Shown one piece after another: positions 1 through 9,444 of a stretch of 64,000 bases of DNA. Origin of the DNA: W0P28-013 sp963621145 (GTDB taxonomy: Bacteria > Bacteroidota > Bacteroidia > Bacteroidales > Paludibacteraceae); assembly GCA_963621145.1 (NCBI GenBank), contig CAVFDI010000001.1, forward strand, positions 118,907 to 182,906, given 5' to 3'. The position numbers were made by a program, and so were the translations under genes. The notes under the pieces were generated by a model. That model worked only from the letters and a program-made list of their open reading frames with translations, had not been told where the DNA came from and searched no databases. Numbering within the stretch: position 1 is the first letter of the stretch; every line of letters starts with the position of its first letter.

Positions 1-782
1 ATGTTGAAAGTCATGTTGGCTTCGAACGCCGATTGGTCGTTTTTGAGCAACTCTATGATTTGTCGCGCCAGAAAAATGCCCGTGAAACCAATGCCCGACA
101 GCAGTCCGTAGTATTTTCCGCCCTCTTTGCGCCAATAGAGCCAAATGAGCAGCACTGCCACTAAGAGATAAGCCGCTGCTTCGTACAGTTGCGTGGGGTG
201 ACAGGGCAGCCATTCGCTCTGCGGACAGCACACTTGTGGCGCAAGGCACTCTTCAAAATTGTCGAATGTACCGCAAAATTGCTCTTGTCCGCGTTTGAAG
301 ATGAAACCCCACGGCATATCGGTTGGTGTGCCGTAGATTTCGGAGTTCATTAGGTTGCCAAGGCGAATCATGCAAGCCACGGGCGCGCAACCTATGAAAA
401 GTCGGTCGCCGAGCCACCACATGGGCTGTTTTGTTAGGTAGCGCGACAGCAAATAGCAGCAAAGCACTATGGCGATGGCGCCGCCGTGACTAGCCAAGCC
501 GCCGTGCCAAATCATGGGTATTTCGGCAAGATTCTCGCGATAATAGTCCCAATCGTAGAAAAAGACATGCCCCAAGCGCGCGCCAACAATCACGGCCACT
601 ACCATCCAGATGAATACTTTATCGAGCCACTCTTCGGGCGCTCCGTCGTGTTTGAAAGTCTTGCCAATGAGCGTGATGCCCAAGAAAAAGCCAAGTGCGT
701 AAAGCACTCCATACCAGCGCACCTGAATGGGGCCGATGCTAAAAAATACGGGATCGATATCCCAAATTATGTTTAACAACAT
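1..782 (-). CDS. lgt: Prolipoprotein diacylglyceryl transferase (C-terminus beyond window)
   Basis: Lgt moves a diacylglyceryl group from phosphatidylglycerol to the lipobox cysteine of prolipoproteins in the inner membrane, the first step of lipoprotein maturation. About 260 residues are visible, starting at the ATG at 782, and no stop is reached before the window edge. Family landmarks are HGGLASHGG near residues 93-101, RLGNLMNSE near 140-148 (the conserved Arg/Asn/Glu signature) and HPTQLYE near 195-201. Several hydrophobic spans alternate with short loops, as expected for this polytopic enzyme. A Cys-rich stretch (residues about 170-194) sits between the signature and HPTQLYE. The gene diverges from acpP and has its own -7 box at 831-838. 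The identification is firm; only the C-terminus is missing. Confidence 0.95.
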   Translation of the reverse strand, partial: MLLNIIWDIDPVFFSIGPIQVRWYGVLYALGFFLGITLIGKTFKHDGAPEEWLDKVFIWMVVAVIVGARLGHVFFYDWDYYRENLAEIPMIWHGGLASHGGAIAIVLCCYLLSRYLTKQPMWWLGDRLFIGCAPVACMIRLGNLMNSEIYGTPTDMPWGFIFKRGQEQFCGTFDNFEECLAPQVCCPQSEWLPCHPTQLYEAAAYLLVAVLLIWLYWRKEGGKYYGLLSGIGFTGIFLARQIIELLKNDQSAFEANMTFN

Positions 783-830
783 CTTTTTTAGTTTGAGTTT
801 AGTGTTTTCAGAAGAACTCGTTTAACCTTG

Positions 831-838
831 CAAAGTTA
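831..838 (-). promoter_or_regulatory. Candidate -7 box for lgt
   Basis: The minus strand reads TAACTTTG, a match to the Bacteroidota -7 consensus TAnnTTTG, about 50 bp upstream of the lgt ATG. The rest of the 255-bp intergenic region up to acpP is AT-rich and shows nothing else I recognise apart from the acpP promoter. Confidence 0.6.
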
Positions 839-964
839 CACTTTTTATTCCAATCGCCGTGCAAGAGATTTTTGATTTGATGTTATTTTATTGATTATTA
901 GGCAGTTATGTGCTGATGTGCAAATGTTTTTTGATAAAAGTGTGGTCGGCTTAAAAAAAAGTCG

Positions 965-972
965 TACCTTTG
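965..972 (+). promoter_or_regulatory. Candidate -7 box for acpP-fabF
   Basis: TACCTTTG matches TAnnTTTG exactly and lies about 65 bp upstream of the acpP start. This places a 5' leader of roughly 60 nt before the acpP-fabF unit. Confidence 0.65.
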
Positions 973-1037
973 CCGCGGTTTTTGCAAAAATGCGAAACCA
1001 TTTTTATCGGAAATAATTTATCAAAACCTTTTTAACT

Positions 1038-1277
1038 ATGTCAGAAATAGAAGAAAAAGCAAAAGCAATCATTGCTGAAAAACTTGGTAAAAAAATCGAA
1101 GAAGTGACCAACGAAGCTAGCTTCACTGGCGATCTTGGCGCTGACTCGCTCGACACCGTTGAGCTGATTATGGACTTCGAGAAACAATTTGGCGTAACTA
1201 TTCCCGAAGAGGAACAGGAGAAAATCGTTACCGTAGGTGACGCTATTGCCAAAATTGAAGAGGCCGTCAAGGGCTAA
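1038..1277 (+). CDS. acpP: Acyl carrier protein
   Basis: The 79-residue acidic protein carries growing acyl chains in type II fatty acid synthesis. The 4'-phosphopantetheine attachment site is Ser37 in the motif ADSLDTVEL. Length, acidity and the four-helix pattern are typical of AcpP. It is followed after 38 bp by fabF on the same strand, the usual acpP-fabF pairing, so the carrier and its condensing enzyme are probably co-transcribed from the promoter at 965-972. Nothing in the sequence is unusual. Confidence 0.98.
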   Translation: MSEIEEKAKAIIAEKLGKKIEEVTNEASFTGDLGADSLDTVELIMDFEKQFGVTIPEEEQEKIVTVGDAIAKIEEAVKG

Positions 1278-1315
1278 ACTCCACACAGCCCTCGAAAGGG
1301 GAAAAATTATCTTTC

Positions 1316-2581
1316 ATGGAATTAAAACGAGTTGTAGTAACGGGACTTGGTGCCGTCACTCCTCTTGGCAATACTGTCCCCGAATTGTGGGACAGTGTTG
1401 TTAATGGGTGTAGCGGTGCTGCACGCATCACACTGTTCGACCCCGAAAAATTCAGAACGCAATTTGCCTGCGAAGTCAAAAATTTCGATGCCTCGCAGTT
1501 CATCGACCGCAAAGAGTTGCGCAAGATGGAACGCTACGAACAATTTGCCATGGTGGCGGCCGAACAGGCCATTGCCGACTGCGGCATTGCGCTCGAGCAG
1601 GCCAACCGTGACCGCATCGGCGTGATTTTTGGCGTGGGCATTGGCGGACTGAAAGCCTACGAAGAGGAGGTGCTCAGTTATGCCGAAACGAGCAAAACCA
1701 TCGGACCGCGCTTCAATCCTTTTTTGATGACAAAACTCATTCCGAATATGGCGGCTGGGTTTGTGTCGATAAAATATGGTCTGCGCGGACCAAACTTCAC
1801 TACTACGGCTGCTTGCGCCTCGTCGAATCTTGCCATGGCCGAAGCCGCTAACTACATTCGTCTTGGCAAAGTCGATGCCATGGTCGTTGGCGGCGCCGAA
1901 GCAGTCATTACCGAGTCGTGCATTGGAGCATTCAATTCCATGAAGGCGCTATCGACCAACAACGAAAATGCTGCTACTGCGTCGCGACCATTCAGCCGCA
2001 GCCGCGATGGATTTGTGCTGGGCGAGGGTAGCGCAGTGCTCATTCTCGAAGAGTACGAACATGCTGTGGCGCGCGGAGCGAAAATCTATGCTGAATTGGC
2101 GGGCTACGGACTCAGTGCCGATGCTTACCACATGACTGCTCCCGAACCCGAAGGCGAAGGCGCTGCACTGGTTATGCGCAATGCCTTGGACGACGCCAAC
2201 CTTACCACTGCCGACATCGACTACATCAATCTGCACGGCACCTCTACGCCGCTTGGCGATGTGGCCGAAATGCGCGCTGTGAAAGCCGTGTTTGGCGACG
2301 ATGCCTACCGCCTGAACTTGAGTTCTACCAAATCGATGACGGGTCACCTGCTTGGTGGCGCAGGCGCATTGGAAGCGGTAATCAGCATTTTGGCGATGAA
2401 CAACAACACAGTGCCGCCAACCATCAACTTCGCCGAGGGTGACGAAGATCCAGACGTCGACTACAAACTCAATTTCACATTCAATCACGCTCAAAAACGC
2501 GAAATTCGCGCCGTGCTGTCGAACACCTTTGGCTTCGGCGGACACAATGCGTCGGTAATATTTAAGAAAATTAGGAGTTAG
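1316..2581 (+). CDS. fabF: 3-oxoacyl-[acyl-carrier-protein] synthase II
   Basis: FabF (KAS II) condenses malonyl-ACP with acyl-ACP to extend fatty acids in the cytoplasm. The 421-residue protein has the expected thiolase-fold catalytic triad: Cys167 in TTAACASS, His307 in LHGTSTPLGD and His344 in GHLLGGAGA. The C-terminal FGFGGHN signature is also present. The start follows acpP by 38 bp and the length is standard for FabF. Cys-His-His rather than Cys-His-Asn separates it from FabH, and the overall similarity is to FabF rather than FabB. Confidence 0.97.
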   Translation: MELKRVVVTGLGAVTPLGNTVPELWDSVVNGCSGAARITLFDPEKFRTQFACEVKNFDASQFIDRKELRKMERYEQFAMVAAEQAIADCGIALEQANRDRIGVIFGVGIGGLKAYEEEVLSYAETSKTIGPRFNPFLMTKLIPNMAAGFVSIKYGLRGPNFTTTAACASSNLAMAEAANYIRLGKVDAMVVGGAEAVITESCIGAFNSMKALSTNNENAATASRPFSRSRDGFVLGEGSAVLILEEYEHAVARGAKIYAELAGYGLSADAYHMTAPEPEGEGAALVMRNALDDANLTTADIDYINLHGTSTPLGDVAEMRAVKAVFGDDAYRLNLSSTKSMTGHLLGGAGALEAVISILAMNNNTVPPTINFAEGDEDPDVDYKLNFTFNHAQKREIRAVLSNTFGFGGHNASVIFKKIRS

Positions 2582-2650
2582 GAATCATTTGGTGGTGATG
2601 ACTAAACGACTATTTTTCATTGCTCATTTTTCACTATTCATTTCAGGAAA

Positions 2651-3265
2651 ATGAAGGAACATTCGCCTTTGCTGCATTTTTTTAAGCCCGATTGTATCGA
2701 AGCGGGCTGCGACGAGGCGGGGCGAGGTTGTTTGGCTGGACCAGTTTTTGCTGCAGCGGTTATTCTTCCGCCCGATTTCGACCATCCGCTGCTGAATGAT
2801 AGTAAGCAACTTACTGAGCATCAGCGCGATATGCTGCGCCCAATCATCGAAAAAGAGGCTGTGGCGTGGGCTGTGGCGCAAGTCTCTGCCAAAGAAATCG
2901 ACGAGATAAACATTCTCTCGGCCAGCATTTTGGCCATGCACCGCGCCATCGATGCGCTGAAAGTGCGCCCCGAACATCTCATCATCGACGGCAATCGTTT
3001 TCGTCCTTATCACGACATTCCGCATACCACCATTGTGAAAGGCGATGGCAAATATCTGTCGATTGCCGCTGCTTCGGTGCTTGCCAAAACTCACCGCGAC
3101 GAATATATGCGCAGCATCGATGCCGATTTTCCGCAATATGCTTGGCGTGTGAACAAGGGCTACCCAACGGCGGCTCACCGTCGCGCCATCGAACAATATG
3201 GCACCACACCGCATCATAGGCTCACTTTTCGACTGCTCGACACACAACTAAAATTCGATTTTTAG
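2651..3265 (+). CDS. rnhB: Ribonuclease HII
   Basis: RNase HII cuts the RNA strand of RNA-DNA hybrids and removes single ribonucleotides misincorporated into DNA. The 204-residue protein carries the type 2 RNase H signature [12 protein letters not shown], with acidic metal ligands Asp21 and Glu22. Further landmarks are NDSKQLT and the C-terminal KGYPTAAHR segment. Length matches the family. It lies 69 bp after fabF on the same strand. A weak G/C stem followed by Ts (about 3266-3285) could terminate the unit, but I am not confident of that. Confidence 0.96.
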   Translation: MKEHSPLLHFFKPDCIEAGCDEAGRGCLAGPVFAAAVILPPDFDHPLLNDSKQLTEHQRDMLRPIIEKEAVAWAVAQVSAKEIDEINILSASILAMHRAIDALKVRPEHLIIDGNRFRPYHDIPHTTIVKGDGKYLSIAAASVLAKTHRDEYMRSIDADFPQYAWRVNKGYPTAAHRRAIEQYGTTPHHRLTFRLLDTQLKFDF

Positions 3266-3339
3266 TCCGATTTCGGGCTGTTTTGTGTCAATTCCGCCCT
3301 TTTTGGTCGATTTATTGCCTGAATTTCAATAAAAAACAC

Positions 3340-3347
3340 TATTTTTG
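3340..3347 (+). promoter_or_regulatory. Candidate -7 box for DUF6089-uppS-bamA
   Basis: TATTTTTG fits TAnnTTTG and lies about 50 bp before the ATG at 3399. That position also argues for the start at 3399 over the upstream in-frame start at 3345, which would sit on the promoter. Confidence 0.6.
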
Positions 3348-3398
3348 CAGCAATTTTTGAGGCATTCGTGCGTTATATCAACGGCGAATTGTGTATTT

Positions 3399-4076
3399 AT
3401 GCTCAAAAATCGACATAGATTGTTAGTTTGTGTGCTTCTCTGCTCGGCTCTCACGACCATGGCGCAGCGCAATCCCGACCTTGTGAAATACTATCTGGAG
3501 TTCGGGTTGAATGGCGGCAGCGCGTTCTATTTGGGCGACCTGAACACAAAACCGTTTGCAAACCTTGGTGCTTCGTTTGGCGCGTTTGGTAAATACAAAT
3601 TTACGGGTCATCACGAATTGGGCATGGAGGTGCGTGGCGGTTGGTCGGGCATAGAAAAGGTCGATGGGCAGCAGCGCAACACCGATTTTGTAGATGTGAG
3701 CGTGCTTTACACCTTCAACTTTTGGAACTATGGCGCGCGACGCTACGAAGAGAATGCTTCGATAGTTACGCCGTATGTTTTTCTGGGCGTTGGGGCGACC
3801 ATCTACGATCTCGAGCATACGAAAGTGTGTCCTGCTTTTCCGTTTGGACTCGGCGTGAAAGTGAAACTCGGTCGTCGCTGGAACATTGGCGCTGCGTGGA
3901 CAATGCACAAACTTTTCACCGATAATTTCGATGGCGTGGACGACCCCTATCGGCTGAACAAAGGCATTTTTAGCAATCGCGATTGGCTATCGACATTTGG
4001 ACTGTGCCTCTCGTGCGACTTTTTGCAAATATGTGCTCCGTGCCGCAAAATTGAGAAGATAAAATCGAAAAGATAA
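3399..4076 (+). CDS. DUF6089-like outer membrane beta-barrel protein
   Basis: This 225-residue protein begins with a signal peptide (MLKNRHRLLVCVLLCSALTTMAQ) and continues as alternating glycine- and aromatic-rich strands typical of a small outer membrane barrel. Examples are YYLEFGLNGGSAFYLGDLN near the N-terminus and paired GVGA/GLGVKVKLG strands later. In Bacteroidota, proteins of this kind (DUF6089) are commonly found just upstream of uppS and bamA, which is the arrangement here. The longer frame from 3345 is unlikely because it overlaps the -7 box. Function is unknown; the neighbourhood suggests a role in envelope assembly. The Cys-rich C-terminus (CLSCDFLQICAPC) is notable for an envelope protein. 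Confidence 0.8.
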   Translation: MLKNRHRLLVCVLLCSALTTMAQRNPDLVKYYLEFGLNGGSAFYLGDLNTKPFANLGASFGAFGKYKFTGHHELGMEVRGGWSGIEKVDGQQRNTDFVDVSVLYTFNFWNYGARRYEENASIVTPYVFLGVGATIYDLEHTKVCPAFPFGLGVKVKLGRRWNIGAAWTMHKLFTDNFDGVDDPYRLNKGIFSNRDWLSTFGLCLSCDFLQICAPCRKIEKIKSKR

Positions 4077-4134
4077 AATCGAAAAAATATAAAAGCGTAG
4101 AATTTTTAGAACCTACCTAAAACTGAATCCCACC

Positions 4135-4887
4135 GTGGAATCGTATAAAAATCAAATCGACATAGAAAAACTGCCTGCGCACATAGCCATAATAATGGAC
4201 GGTAACGGGCGTTGGGCCAAGGAGCGTGGTCTGAGCCGATTGGTGGGGCACCAAAATGGTGTGGAGTCGGTGCGCAAAGTTACCGAAGCCGCTACCGAAA
4301 TTGGCATAAAATATCTGACGCTCTACACTTTCAGCACCGAAAACTGGAACCGTCCGCAAGCCGAAGTGGACGCACTGATGGAACTTTTGGTGGAAAATAT
4401 AGTGAAAGAGACGCCCACTTTCCACAAAAATAATGTGCGCCTCGAAGCCATTGGCGACCTCGAACGCATGCCCGCCAATGTGCTGGCGCGATTGCGTGCT
4501 TGCATTGCCGAAACCTCGGTGAATACTGGACTGACGCTGGTTTTGGCGCTCAGCTATTCGTCGCGCTGGGAACTGACCGACGCCATGCGCAAAATTGCCA
4601 AAAAAGTGGCAGCAGGCGAAATTTCTGCCGATGAAATAACGGAAGAGACCGTGTCGCGGCACTTAACCACGGCCGCCATTCCCGATCCCGATCTGCTCAT
4701 TCGCACTAGCGGCGAAGTGAGAATAAGCAACTTCTTGCTGTGGCAAATTGCTTACAGCGAACTCTATTTCACGCCAACGCACTGGCCCGATTTTCGCGAA
4801 GAGGAGCTCTACAAAGCCATTGTGGACTATCAACATCGCGAACGCCGTTTTGGCAAGACTAGCGAACAATTGGCAAACGACAAATGA
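4135..4887 (+). CDS. uppS: Isoprenyl transferase (undecaprenyl diphosphate synthase)
   Basis: UppS adds isopentenyl units to farnesyl diphosphate to make the C55 lipid carrier used for peptidoglycan and surface polysaccharides. The 250-residue protein has the cis-prenyltransferase hallmark [13 protein letters not shown] near residues 16-28 (catalytic Asp22), the FSTENW segment and the [15 protein letters not shown] motif that binds IPP. The start is a GTG at 4135; no ATG fits better ahead of the conserved [10 protein letters not shown]. The TGA stop overlaps the bamA ATG (ATGA at 4884-4887), so the two genes are translationally coupled. Confidence 0.96.
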   Translation: MESYKNQIDIEKLPAHIAIIMDGNGRWAKERGLSRLVGHQNGVESVRKVTEAATEIGIKYLTLYTFSTENWNRPQAEVDALMELLVENIVKETPTFHKNNVRLEAIGDLERMPANVLARLRACIAETSVNTGLTLVLALSYSSRWELTDAMRKIAKKVAAGEISADEITEETVSRHLTTAAIPDPDLLIRTSGEVRISNFLLWQIAYSELYFTPTHWPDFREEELYKAIVDYQHRERRFGKTSEQLANDK

Positions 4888-7583
4888 TGCGCAAAAAAGC
4901 GACAAAATACGGAATTTTTCTGCTTGCAGTGGCATTTGGCTCGCTGCCCGTGGCGGCACAGACCGCGGTTGACAGCACGCTGGCTGCTCAGCCCGACACG
5001 CTTTTTGCCATTCAAGCCGACTCTATTGCCGACGATTCGCTGGCATCGCTTCCGCTGGCCGCCAAACCTGTGGTAGATTACAGCATGACTGCGCAAGAGT
5101 ACACCATTGCCGACATTCGCGTGACTGGCACCGACACCTACGAGGATTTTGTGATTATTGGTTTTTCGGGCTTGACAAAAGGTCAGAAAATAAAAGTGCC
5201 TGGCAACGAAATAAGCAGTGCCGTGAAACGCTTTTGGAAACAAGGCTATTTCTCGGATGTGAAAATTCTTGCCGACAAAATCGAAGGCGATAAAATCTGG
5301 CTCGAAATTGCGCTGAAACAGCGTCCGCGCATTTCGCAAGTGAATTACTACGGACTGAAAAAATCGGAAGAGGAAGATGTTGCGCCCAAAGTGGAACTCA
5401 GTCGCGGCAGCCAAATTACACCCGACCTTATCGATCGTGCCAAAATAGCCATTCAGAAAGCCATGGCCGCCAAAGGTTACCACAATGCCGCCGTGGTGAT
5501 TTATCAGAAGCCCGATCCTGCACAGCCGGGCTCGGTTATTTTGGATATCAATGTCGATAAAAAATCGAAAGTGAGAGTTCACGAAATCTATGTCGAAGGC
5601 AACAAAGCGCTGTCGCTCAACAAGATAGATTTGGCGATGAAGAAGACCAATCGCCCGAAAAACATTCTCACGCTTTTCCGAAGCAAAAAATTCATCGCTT
5701 CCGAATTTGAAAACGATAAAAAATTGCTCATCGAAAAATACAACGAAATTGGCTATCGCGATGCGGTGATAACCTACGACAGCGTGGGCAAATACGACGA
5801 AAATCATGTAGACGTGTACCTCACCATCGACGAGGGTAAAAAATACTATTTTCGCAATATCACTTGGGCAGGAAACACTGTCTATCCGAGCGAATATCTG
5901 AGCCGTGTGCTGGGCATTCATCGTGGCGATGTGTACAATTTGAAGCAACTGAACAAACGCTTGAGCGAAGACGACGATGCCGTGTCGAAACTCTATCAGG
6001 ACAATGGCTACCTGTTTTTCAACCTCGACCCTGTGGAGATAAACATCGAAGGCGACAGCATCGACTACGAAATGCGCATCTACGAGGGCAAACAAGCCAC
6101 CATCAACAACATCACAATCAAGGGCAACACGCGGCTCTACGAGCATGTCATTCGTCGTGAATTGCGCATTAAGCCTGGCAATCTCTACAGTCAGTCCGAC
6201 CTTGTGCGTACGCTGCGCGAATTGGCACAAATGAAGCAGTTCGACGAAGAAAAACTTTTCTCGGGCATCGATATTCAGCCAAATCCTGAAGATGGCACGG
6301 TAGATATAGGATTAAATCTCGAAACAAAATCGAGCGACCAAATCGAATTTTCGGCTGGCTACGGACAGTCGGGCGTGGTGCTGTCGCTGTCGCTCAAATT
6401 CACCAACTTTGCCATTCAAAACCTTTTCAAAAAGGAGATGTACCGCATTTTGCCACAAGGCGAAGGTCAAACCCTAAGTCTGCGTGCGCAAACCAACGGC
6501 ATTTATTACCAAAACTATGGCATCTCGTTCTACGAACCGTGGCTCGGCGGCAAACGACCAAATTCGCTCTCGGTGAGCGTCTATTACTCCATTCAAACGG
6601 GCTACAGCAAACGTTTTGCGCAAAACTATAGCAACTACATCAACAACTATTACAACAACAACTACGGCTACAACTACGGCTCGAGTTATTACAACAATTA
6701 CTACTCTGGCGCATCGGAATACGACCGCAATGTGTATCTGCGCACATTGGGCATTTCGGTGGGCATTGGCACGCGTCTGAACTGGCCCGACGACTATTTC
6801 AGCCTCTACACCGAACTGTCGTATCAACGCTATCACCTGAAAGATTGGTCGTATTCGTACCTGTTTGCGGGTCTTACCAATGCCGTGTCGAACAACTTGG
6901 CAATTGGCATCACATGGTCGCGCAACTCCATTTTTAACCCGATTTACACGCGCCGTGGCTCGTCGTTTGCGCTGTCGGTGAAAGCTACTTTCCCGTACTC
7001 GTTGGTCGATGGCAAAGACTACAGCACCGTGCCGCTCGAGGAGCAGGTAAAATTGCTCGAATATCACAAATGGAAATTTACCGCCAAGATGTTTACTCCG
7101 CTCACCCACGACGAAAAACTTGTGTTGATGACGCGCGCCGAATACGGATTCCTTGGCTATTACAACAAAAATAAACGCTCGCCGTTCGAGAAATTCACCC
7201 TTGGTGGCGATGGCATGTCGGGCTACACCACGGCTGGCACCGAAACGGTGGGTTTGCGTGGCTACGAAAATCTATCGCTCACGCCAAGCGACAAAAATGG
7301 TTACTACGACGGCAACCTCTACACGCGCTTGACCATGGAGTTGCGCTATCCAATCTTGCTGAAAGGACAAACCAACATTTGGGCACTTGCGTTTGTCGAG
7401 GCTGGTAACTGCTGGAGCGAGTTCAAAGACTTCAATCCATTCGACCTGAAACGCTCGGCTGGCGTGGGTGTGCGTGTCTACTTGCCAATGTTCGGCTTGC
7501 TGGGCGTCGATTGGGGCTACGGCTTCGACGACTCGACTAACGGCGGCAGTCAGTTCCACTTTGTGCTCGGACAAGAGTTTTAA
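4884..7583 (+). CDS. bamA: Outer membrane protein assembly factor BamA
   Basis: BamA is the central Omp85 protein that folds and inserts beta-barrels into the outer membrane. The 899-residue protein has a signal peptide (cleavage near AAQ, residue 26), a periplasmic part with consecutive POTRA-type repeats up to about residue 450, and a C-terminal 16-strand barrel. The barrel contains the GLRGYENLS segment, equivalent to the VRGF motif of Omp85 loop 6, and ends in an aromatic residue (GQEF). A strongly Asn/Tyr-rich stretch at about residues 571-609 is an unusual probable surface loop. The gene overlaps uppS by 4 bp and precedes three OmpH-like chaperones, the classical Bacteroidota BAM locus. 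Confidence 0.95.
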   Translation: MMRKKATKYGIFLLAVAFGSLPVAAQTAVDSTLAAQPDTLFAIQADSIADDSLASLPLAAKPVVDYSMTAQEYTIADIRVTGTDTYEDFVIIGFSGLTKGQKIKVPGNEISSAVKRFWKQGYFSDVKILADKIEGDKIWLEIALKQRPRISQVNYYGLKKSEEEDVAPKVELSRGSQITPDLIDRAKIAIQKAMAAKGYHNAAVVIYQKPDPAQPGSVILDINVDKKSKVRVHEIYVEGNKALSLNKIDLAMKKTNRPKNILTLFRSKKFIASEFENDKKLLIEKYNEIGYRDAVITYDSVGKYDENHVDVYLTIDEGKKYYFRNITWAGNTVYPSEYLSRVLGIHRGDVYNLKQLNKRLSEDDDAVSKLYQDNGYLFFNLDPVEINIEGDSIDYEMRIYEGKQATINNITIKGNTRLYEHVIRRELRIKPGNLYSQSDLVRTLRELAQMKQFDEEKLFSGIDIQPNPEDGTVDIGLNLETKSSDQIEFSAGYGQSGVVLSLSLKFTNFAIQNLFKKEMYRILPQGEGQTLSLRAQTNGIYYQNYGISFYEPWLGGKRPNSLSVSVYYSIQTGYSKRFAQNYSNYINNYYNNNYGYNYGSSYYNNYYSGASEYDRNVYLRTLGISVGIGTRLNWPDDYFSLYTELSYQRYHLKDWSYSYLFAGLTNAVSNNLAIGITWSRNSIFNPIYTRRGSSFALSVKATFPYSLVDGKDYSTVPLEEQVKLLEYHKWKFTAKMFTPLTHDEKLVLMTRAEYGFLGYYNKNKRSPFEKFTLGGDGMSGYTTAGTETVGLRGYENLSLTPSDKNGYYDGNLYTRLTMELRYPILLKGQTNIWALAFVEAGNCWSEFKDFNPFDLKRSAGVGVRVYLPMFGLLGVDWGYGFDDSTNGGSQFHFVLGQEF

Positions 7584-7644
7584 GTGAGAGCAAAGAGCAT
7601 GGAACAAAGAGCATAGATTTTTTGGTACAAGATTTGCACCTCCT

Positions 7645-7677
7645 AATTTGAAATTTGAAATTTGAAATCTGAAATCT
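7645..7677 (+). repeat. Heptanucleotide tandem tract (AAATTTG/AAATCTG)
   Basis: About four and a half copies of a 7-bp unit, AAATTTG drifting to AAATCTG, lie directly upstream of the first ompH start at 7686. The same word recurs at 19201-19230, 35337-35380, 38998-39028, 53951-53972 and 61941-61986. Confidence 0.85.
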
Positions 7678-7685
7678 ATACGACT

Positions 7686-8201
7686 ATGAAAAAAATTGCC
7701 TTAACACTTGCATTGGCGCTTGGCGTAACATTCGTTGCAAGCGCGCAGAAATTCGCTTTGGTCGACATGGACTACATTCTGAAAGCCATCCCAGCCTACG
7801 AAACTGCCAACGAACAACTCGATCAACTATCGAAAAAATGGCAGAAAGAGGTGGAAGCCAAAATCAGCGAAACTCAAGCACTCTACAAAAACTACCAGAC
7901 CGAACTCGTGTTCCTTTCGGACGAAATGAAAGCCCAGCGCGAAGCCGAAGTGGTAGCAAAAGAGAAAGAAGCTAACGAACTGAAACGCAAATACTTTGGT
8001 GTAGATGGCGAACTCTACAAAAAGCGCGAAAGTCTGATGAAACCAATTCACGAAGAGATTTTCACTGCGGTGCAAGCCGTTGCTACAGAAAAAGGCTACC
8101 AACTCATCATCGACAAATCGTCGGATATGAGCCTTGTGTTTGCCGCTCCAAAAATTGACGTGAGCGACGAAGTACTCGAAAAACTCGGTTATTCCAAATA
8201 A
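7686..8201 (+). CDS. OmpH/Skp-family periplasmic chaperone 1
   Basis: This 171-residue protein has a signal peptide (MKKIALTLALALGVTFVASAQ) and a long charged alpha-helical middle rich in Lys/Glu, the tentacle-like coiled-coil of Skp. Such chaperones carry unfolded outer membrane proteins through the periplasm to BamA. The C-terminal KGYQLIIDKSS and VFAAPKIDVSDEVL segments are typical of the family. The start was placed at the ATG at 7686, since an earlier in-frame TTG lies inside the heptamer tract. It sits 102 bp after bamA and is the first of three paralogues in a row. Confidence 0.9.
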   Translation: MKKIALTLALALGVTFVASAQKFALVDMDYILKAIPAYETANEQLDQLSKKWQKEVEAKISETQALYKNYQTELVFLSDEMKAQREAEVVAKEKEANELKRKYFGVDGELYKKRESLMKPIHEEIFTAVQAVATEKGYQLIIDKSSDMSLVFAAPKIDVSDEVLEKLGYSK

Positions 8202-8241
8202 AATCACTAATTTTGCAAATCAATAAAAACAGATCAAAAAA

Positions 8242-8742
8242 ATGAAAAAATTAGCACTTATCATCGCTGCCATCGTGCCAATGATGGCTTTCGCACAAGA
8301 GATTAAAATAGGCTACGTCAACACCAACGAGGTGATGATGCTGATGCCCGAAATCAGCGACATAGAAAAACAGATGGCCGATTTCAACGAACAAAACGGT
8401 AAATATCTGCAAGACATGCAAACCGAGTTTCAGACCAAATACAAAGCCTACGAGGCCGAAAAAGCCAATCTTTCGGAGTCCATTCGTGCGGCTCGCGAGG
8501 AGGAACTCTACAGCATGCAGGAACGCATTCAAACTACTTATCAAACACTGCAACAAGAGTCGCAAACCAAACAACAGGATTTGCTGAAACCCATTCAAGA
8601 AAAATTGATGAAGGCCATCGAAACGGTGGGTCAGAAAAACAATTTCTTCCTTATCCTCGAGTCGCAGGCTGGGTTGCTCTACAAATCGCCCAAAGCCGTT
8701 GACGCAACTCCACTGGTAAAAAAAGAACTCGGAATTATCTAA
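8242..8742 (+). CDS. OmpH/Skp-family periplasmic chaperone 2
   Basis: This 166-residue paralogue of its neighbour has the signal peptide MKKLALIIAAIVPMMAFAQ, then IKIGYVNTNEVM, the usual first strand of OmpH proteins. A long Gln/Glu/Lys-rich helical hairpin follows, ending in FFLILESQAGLLYKSP. It follows the first ompH by 40 bp and probably shares its mRNA. A rho-independent terminator at 8808-8842 separates it from the third copy. Confidence 0.9.
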   Translation: MKKLALIIAAIVPMMAFAQEIKIGYVNTNEVMMLMPEISDIEKQMADFNEQNGKYLQDMQTEFQTKYKAYEAEKANLSESIRAAREEELYSMQERIQTTYQTLQQESQTKQQDLLKPIQEKLMKAIETVGQKNNFFLILESQAGLLYKSPKAVDATPLVKKELGII

Positions 8743-8807
8743 AAAAGTTAGAAATGAGGAGTGTTCGCACAAATAATGGTTAGTGCGGTCATTCTGGAAA
8801 AAATAGT

Positions 8808-8842
8808 AAAAAAGAGGCTGCCGTTGGGTCGTCTCTTTTTTA
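8808..8842 (+). terminator. Rho-independent terminator after ompH 2
   Basis: An imperfect stem (GAGGCTGCCG...GGGTCGTCTC, with some wobble pairs) flanked by an A-run on the left and six to seven Ts on the right lies 70 bp after the second ompH. It marks the end of the uppS-bamA-ompH transcript. Confidence 0.65.
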
Positions 8843-8858
8843 TTTCGAAAAAATGTTG

Positions 8859-8866
8859 TATTTTTG
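8859..8866 (+). promoter_or_regulatory. Candidate -7 box for ompH 3-murI
   Basis: TATTTTTG fits TAnnTTTG just after the terminator and 66 bp ahead of the third ompH start. The third chaperone and murI therefore appear to be transcribed separately from the BAM operon. Confidence 0.55.
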
Positions 8867-8931
8867 TGGATTGATTGTTTCTTTATGGGCTTTATTAACC
8901 TTTAACCTTAAACTTGAAACCTGAAACATTT

Positions 8932-9444
8932 ATGAATCGTATATTTTTTGTGCTTTCGCTTTTTCTCGCCACTTCGCTCGCTGTCTTGGCGCAGGACACG
9001 CTGCGCATTGGCTACATCGATTTTGAACTGACGCTTGCCGAAATGGACAGTTACACGCAGGCTGAGAGTGTGGTAGACGAACTTGCTGCCAACTACGAGG
9101 CTGAATATGCCCGCATGGAGACCGAATATAACGCCAAAGTGAAAGATTATGTGCAGAACAGCAAGACGCTGAGCGAGCCGATAAAACTTGCGCGTCAGGC
9201 CGAAATTACCGAATGCGAAGATCGTATGGATCTGTTCAAGCAGCGCTACACCAGCGATATTGCGCGTCAGCGCGAGGCACTTTTGCAACCATTGCGCGAT
9301 ACATTGGCTGCCGCCATTCGCAGTGTGGCCGAAACGCAACACATCGCTCTAGTGCTCGACGGGCGCACGCCGCTCTATGTCTCGGGGCTTTGCATCGATA
9401 TGACTGATGCCGTGAAAGCGTTGCTAAAATCATCGGAAAAATGA
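8932..9444 (+). CDS. OmpH/Skp-family periplasmic chaperone 3
   Basis: This 170-residue protein has a signal peptide (MNRIFFVLSLFLATSLAVLAQ), the strand DTLRIGYIDFELTLAEM, a charged helical hairpin and a C-terminal IALVLDGRTPLYVSG segment, so it belongs to the same family as its two upstream neighbours but is more diverged. The ATG at 8932 was chosen because the upstream extension is repeat sequence. Its stop overlaps the murI ATG by 4 bp (ATGA at 9441-9444), so it is coupled to murI. It has its own promoter and may serve a different client set or growth condition; that last point is inference. Confidence 0.85.
   Translation: MNRIFFVLSLFLATSLAVLAQDTLRIGYIDFELTLAEMDSYTQAESVVDELAANYEAEYARMETEYNAKVKDYVQNSKTLSEPIKLARQAEITECEDRMDLFKQRYTSDIARQREALLQPLRDTLAAAIRSVAETQHIALVLDGRTPLYVSGLCIDMTDAVKALLKSSEK

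Noticed and set aside
4830..6230. Long antisense frame (466 codons) opposite bamA
   Set aside because: The sense strand encodes an unmistakable BamA. The antisense frame has no recognisable domain and arises from codon composition of the real gene.
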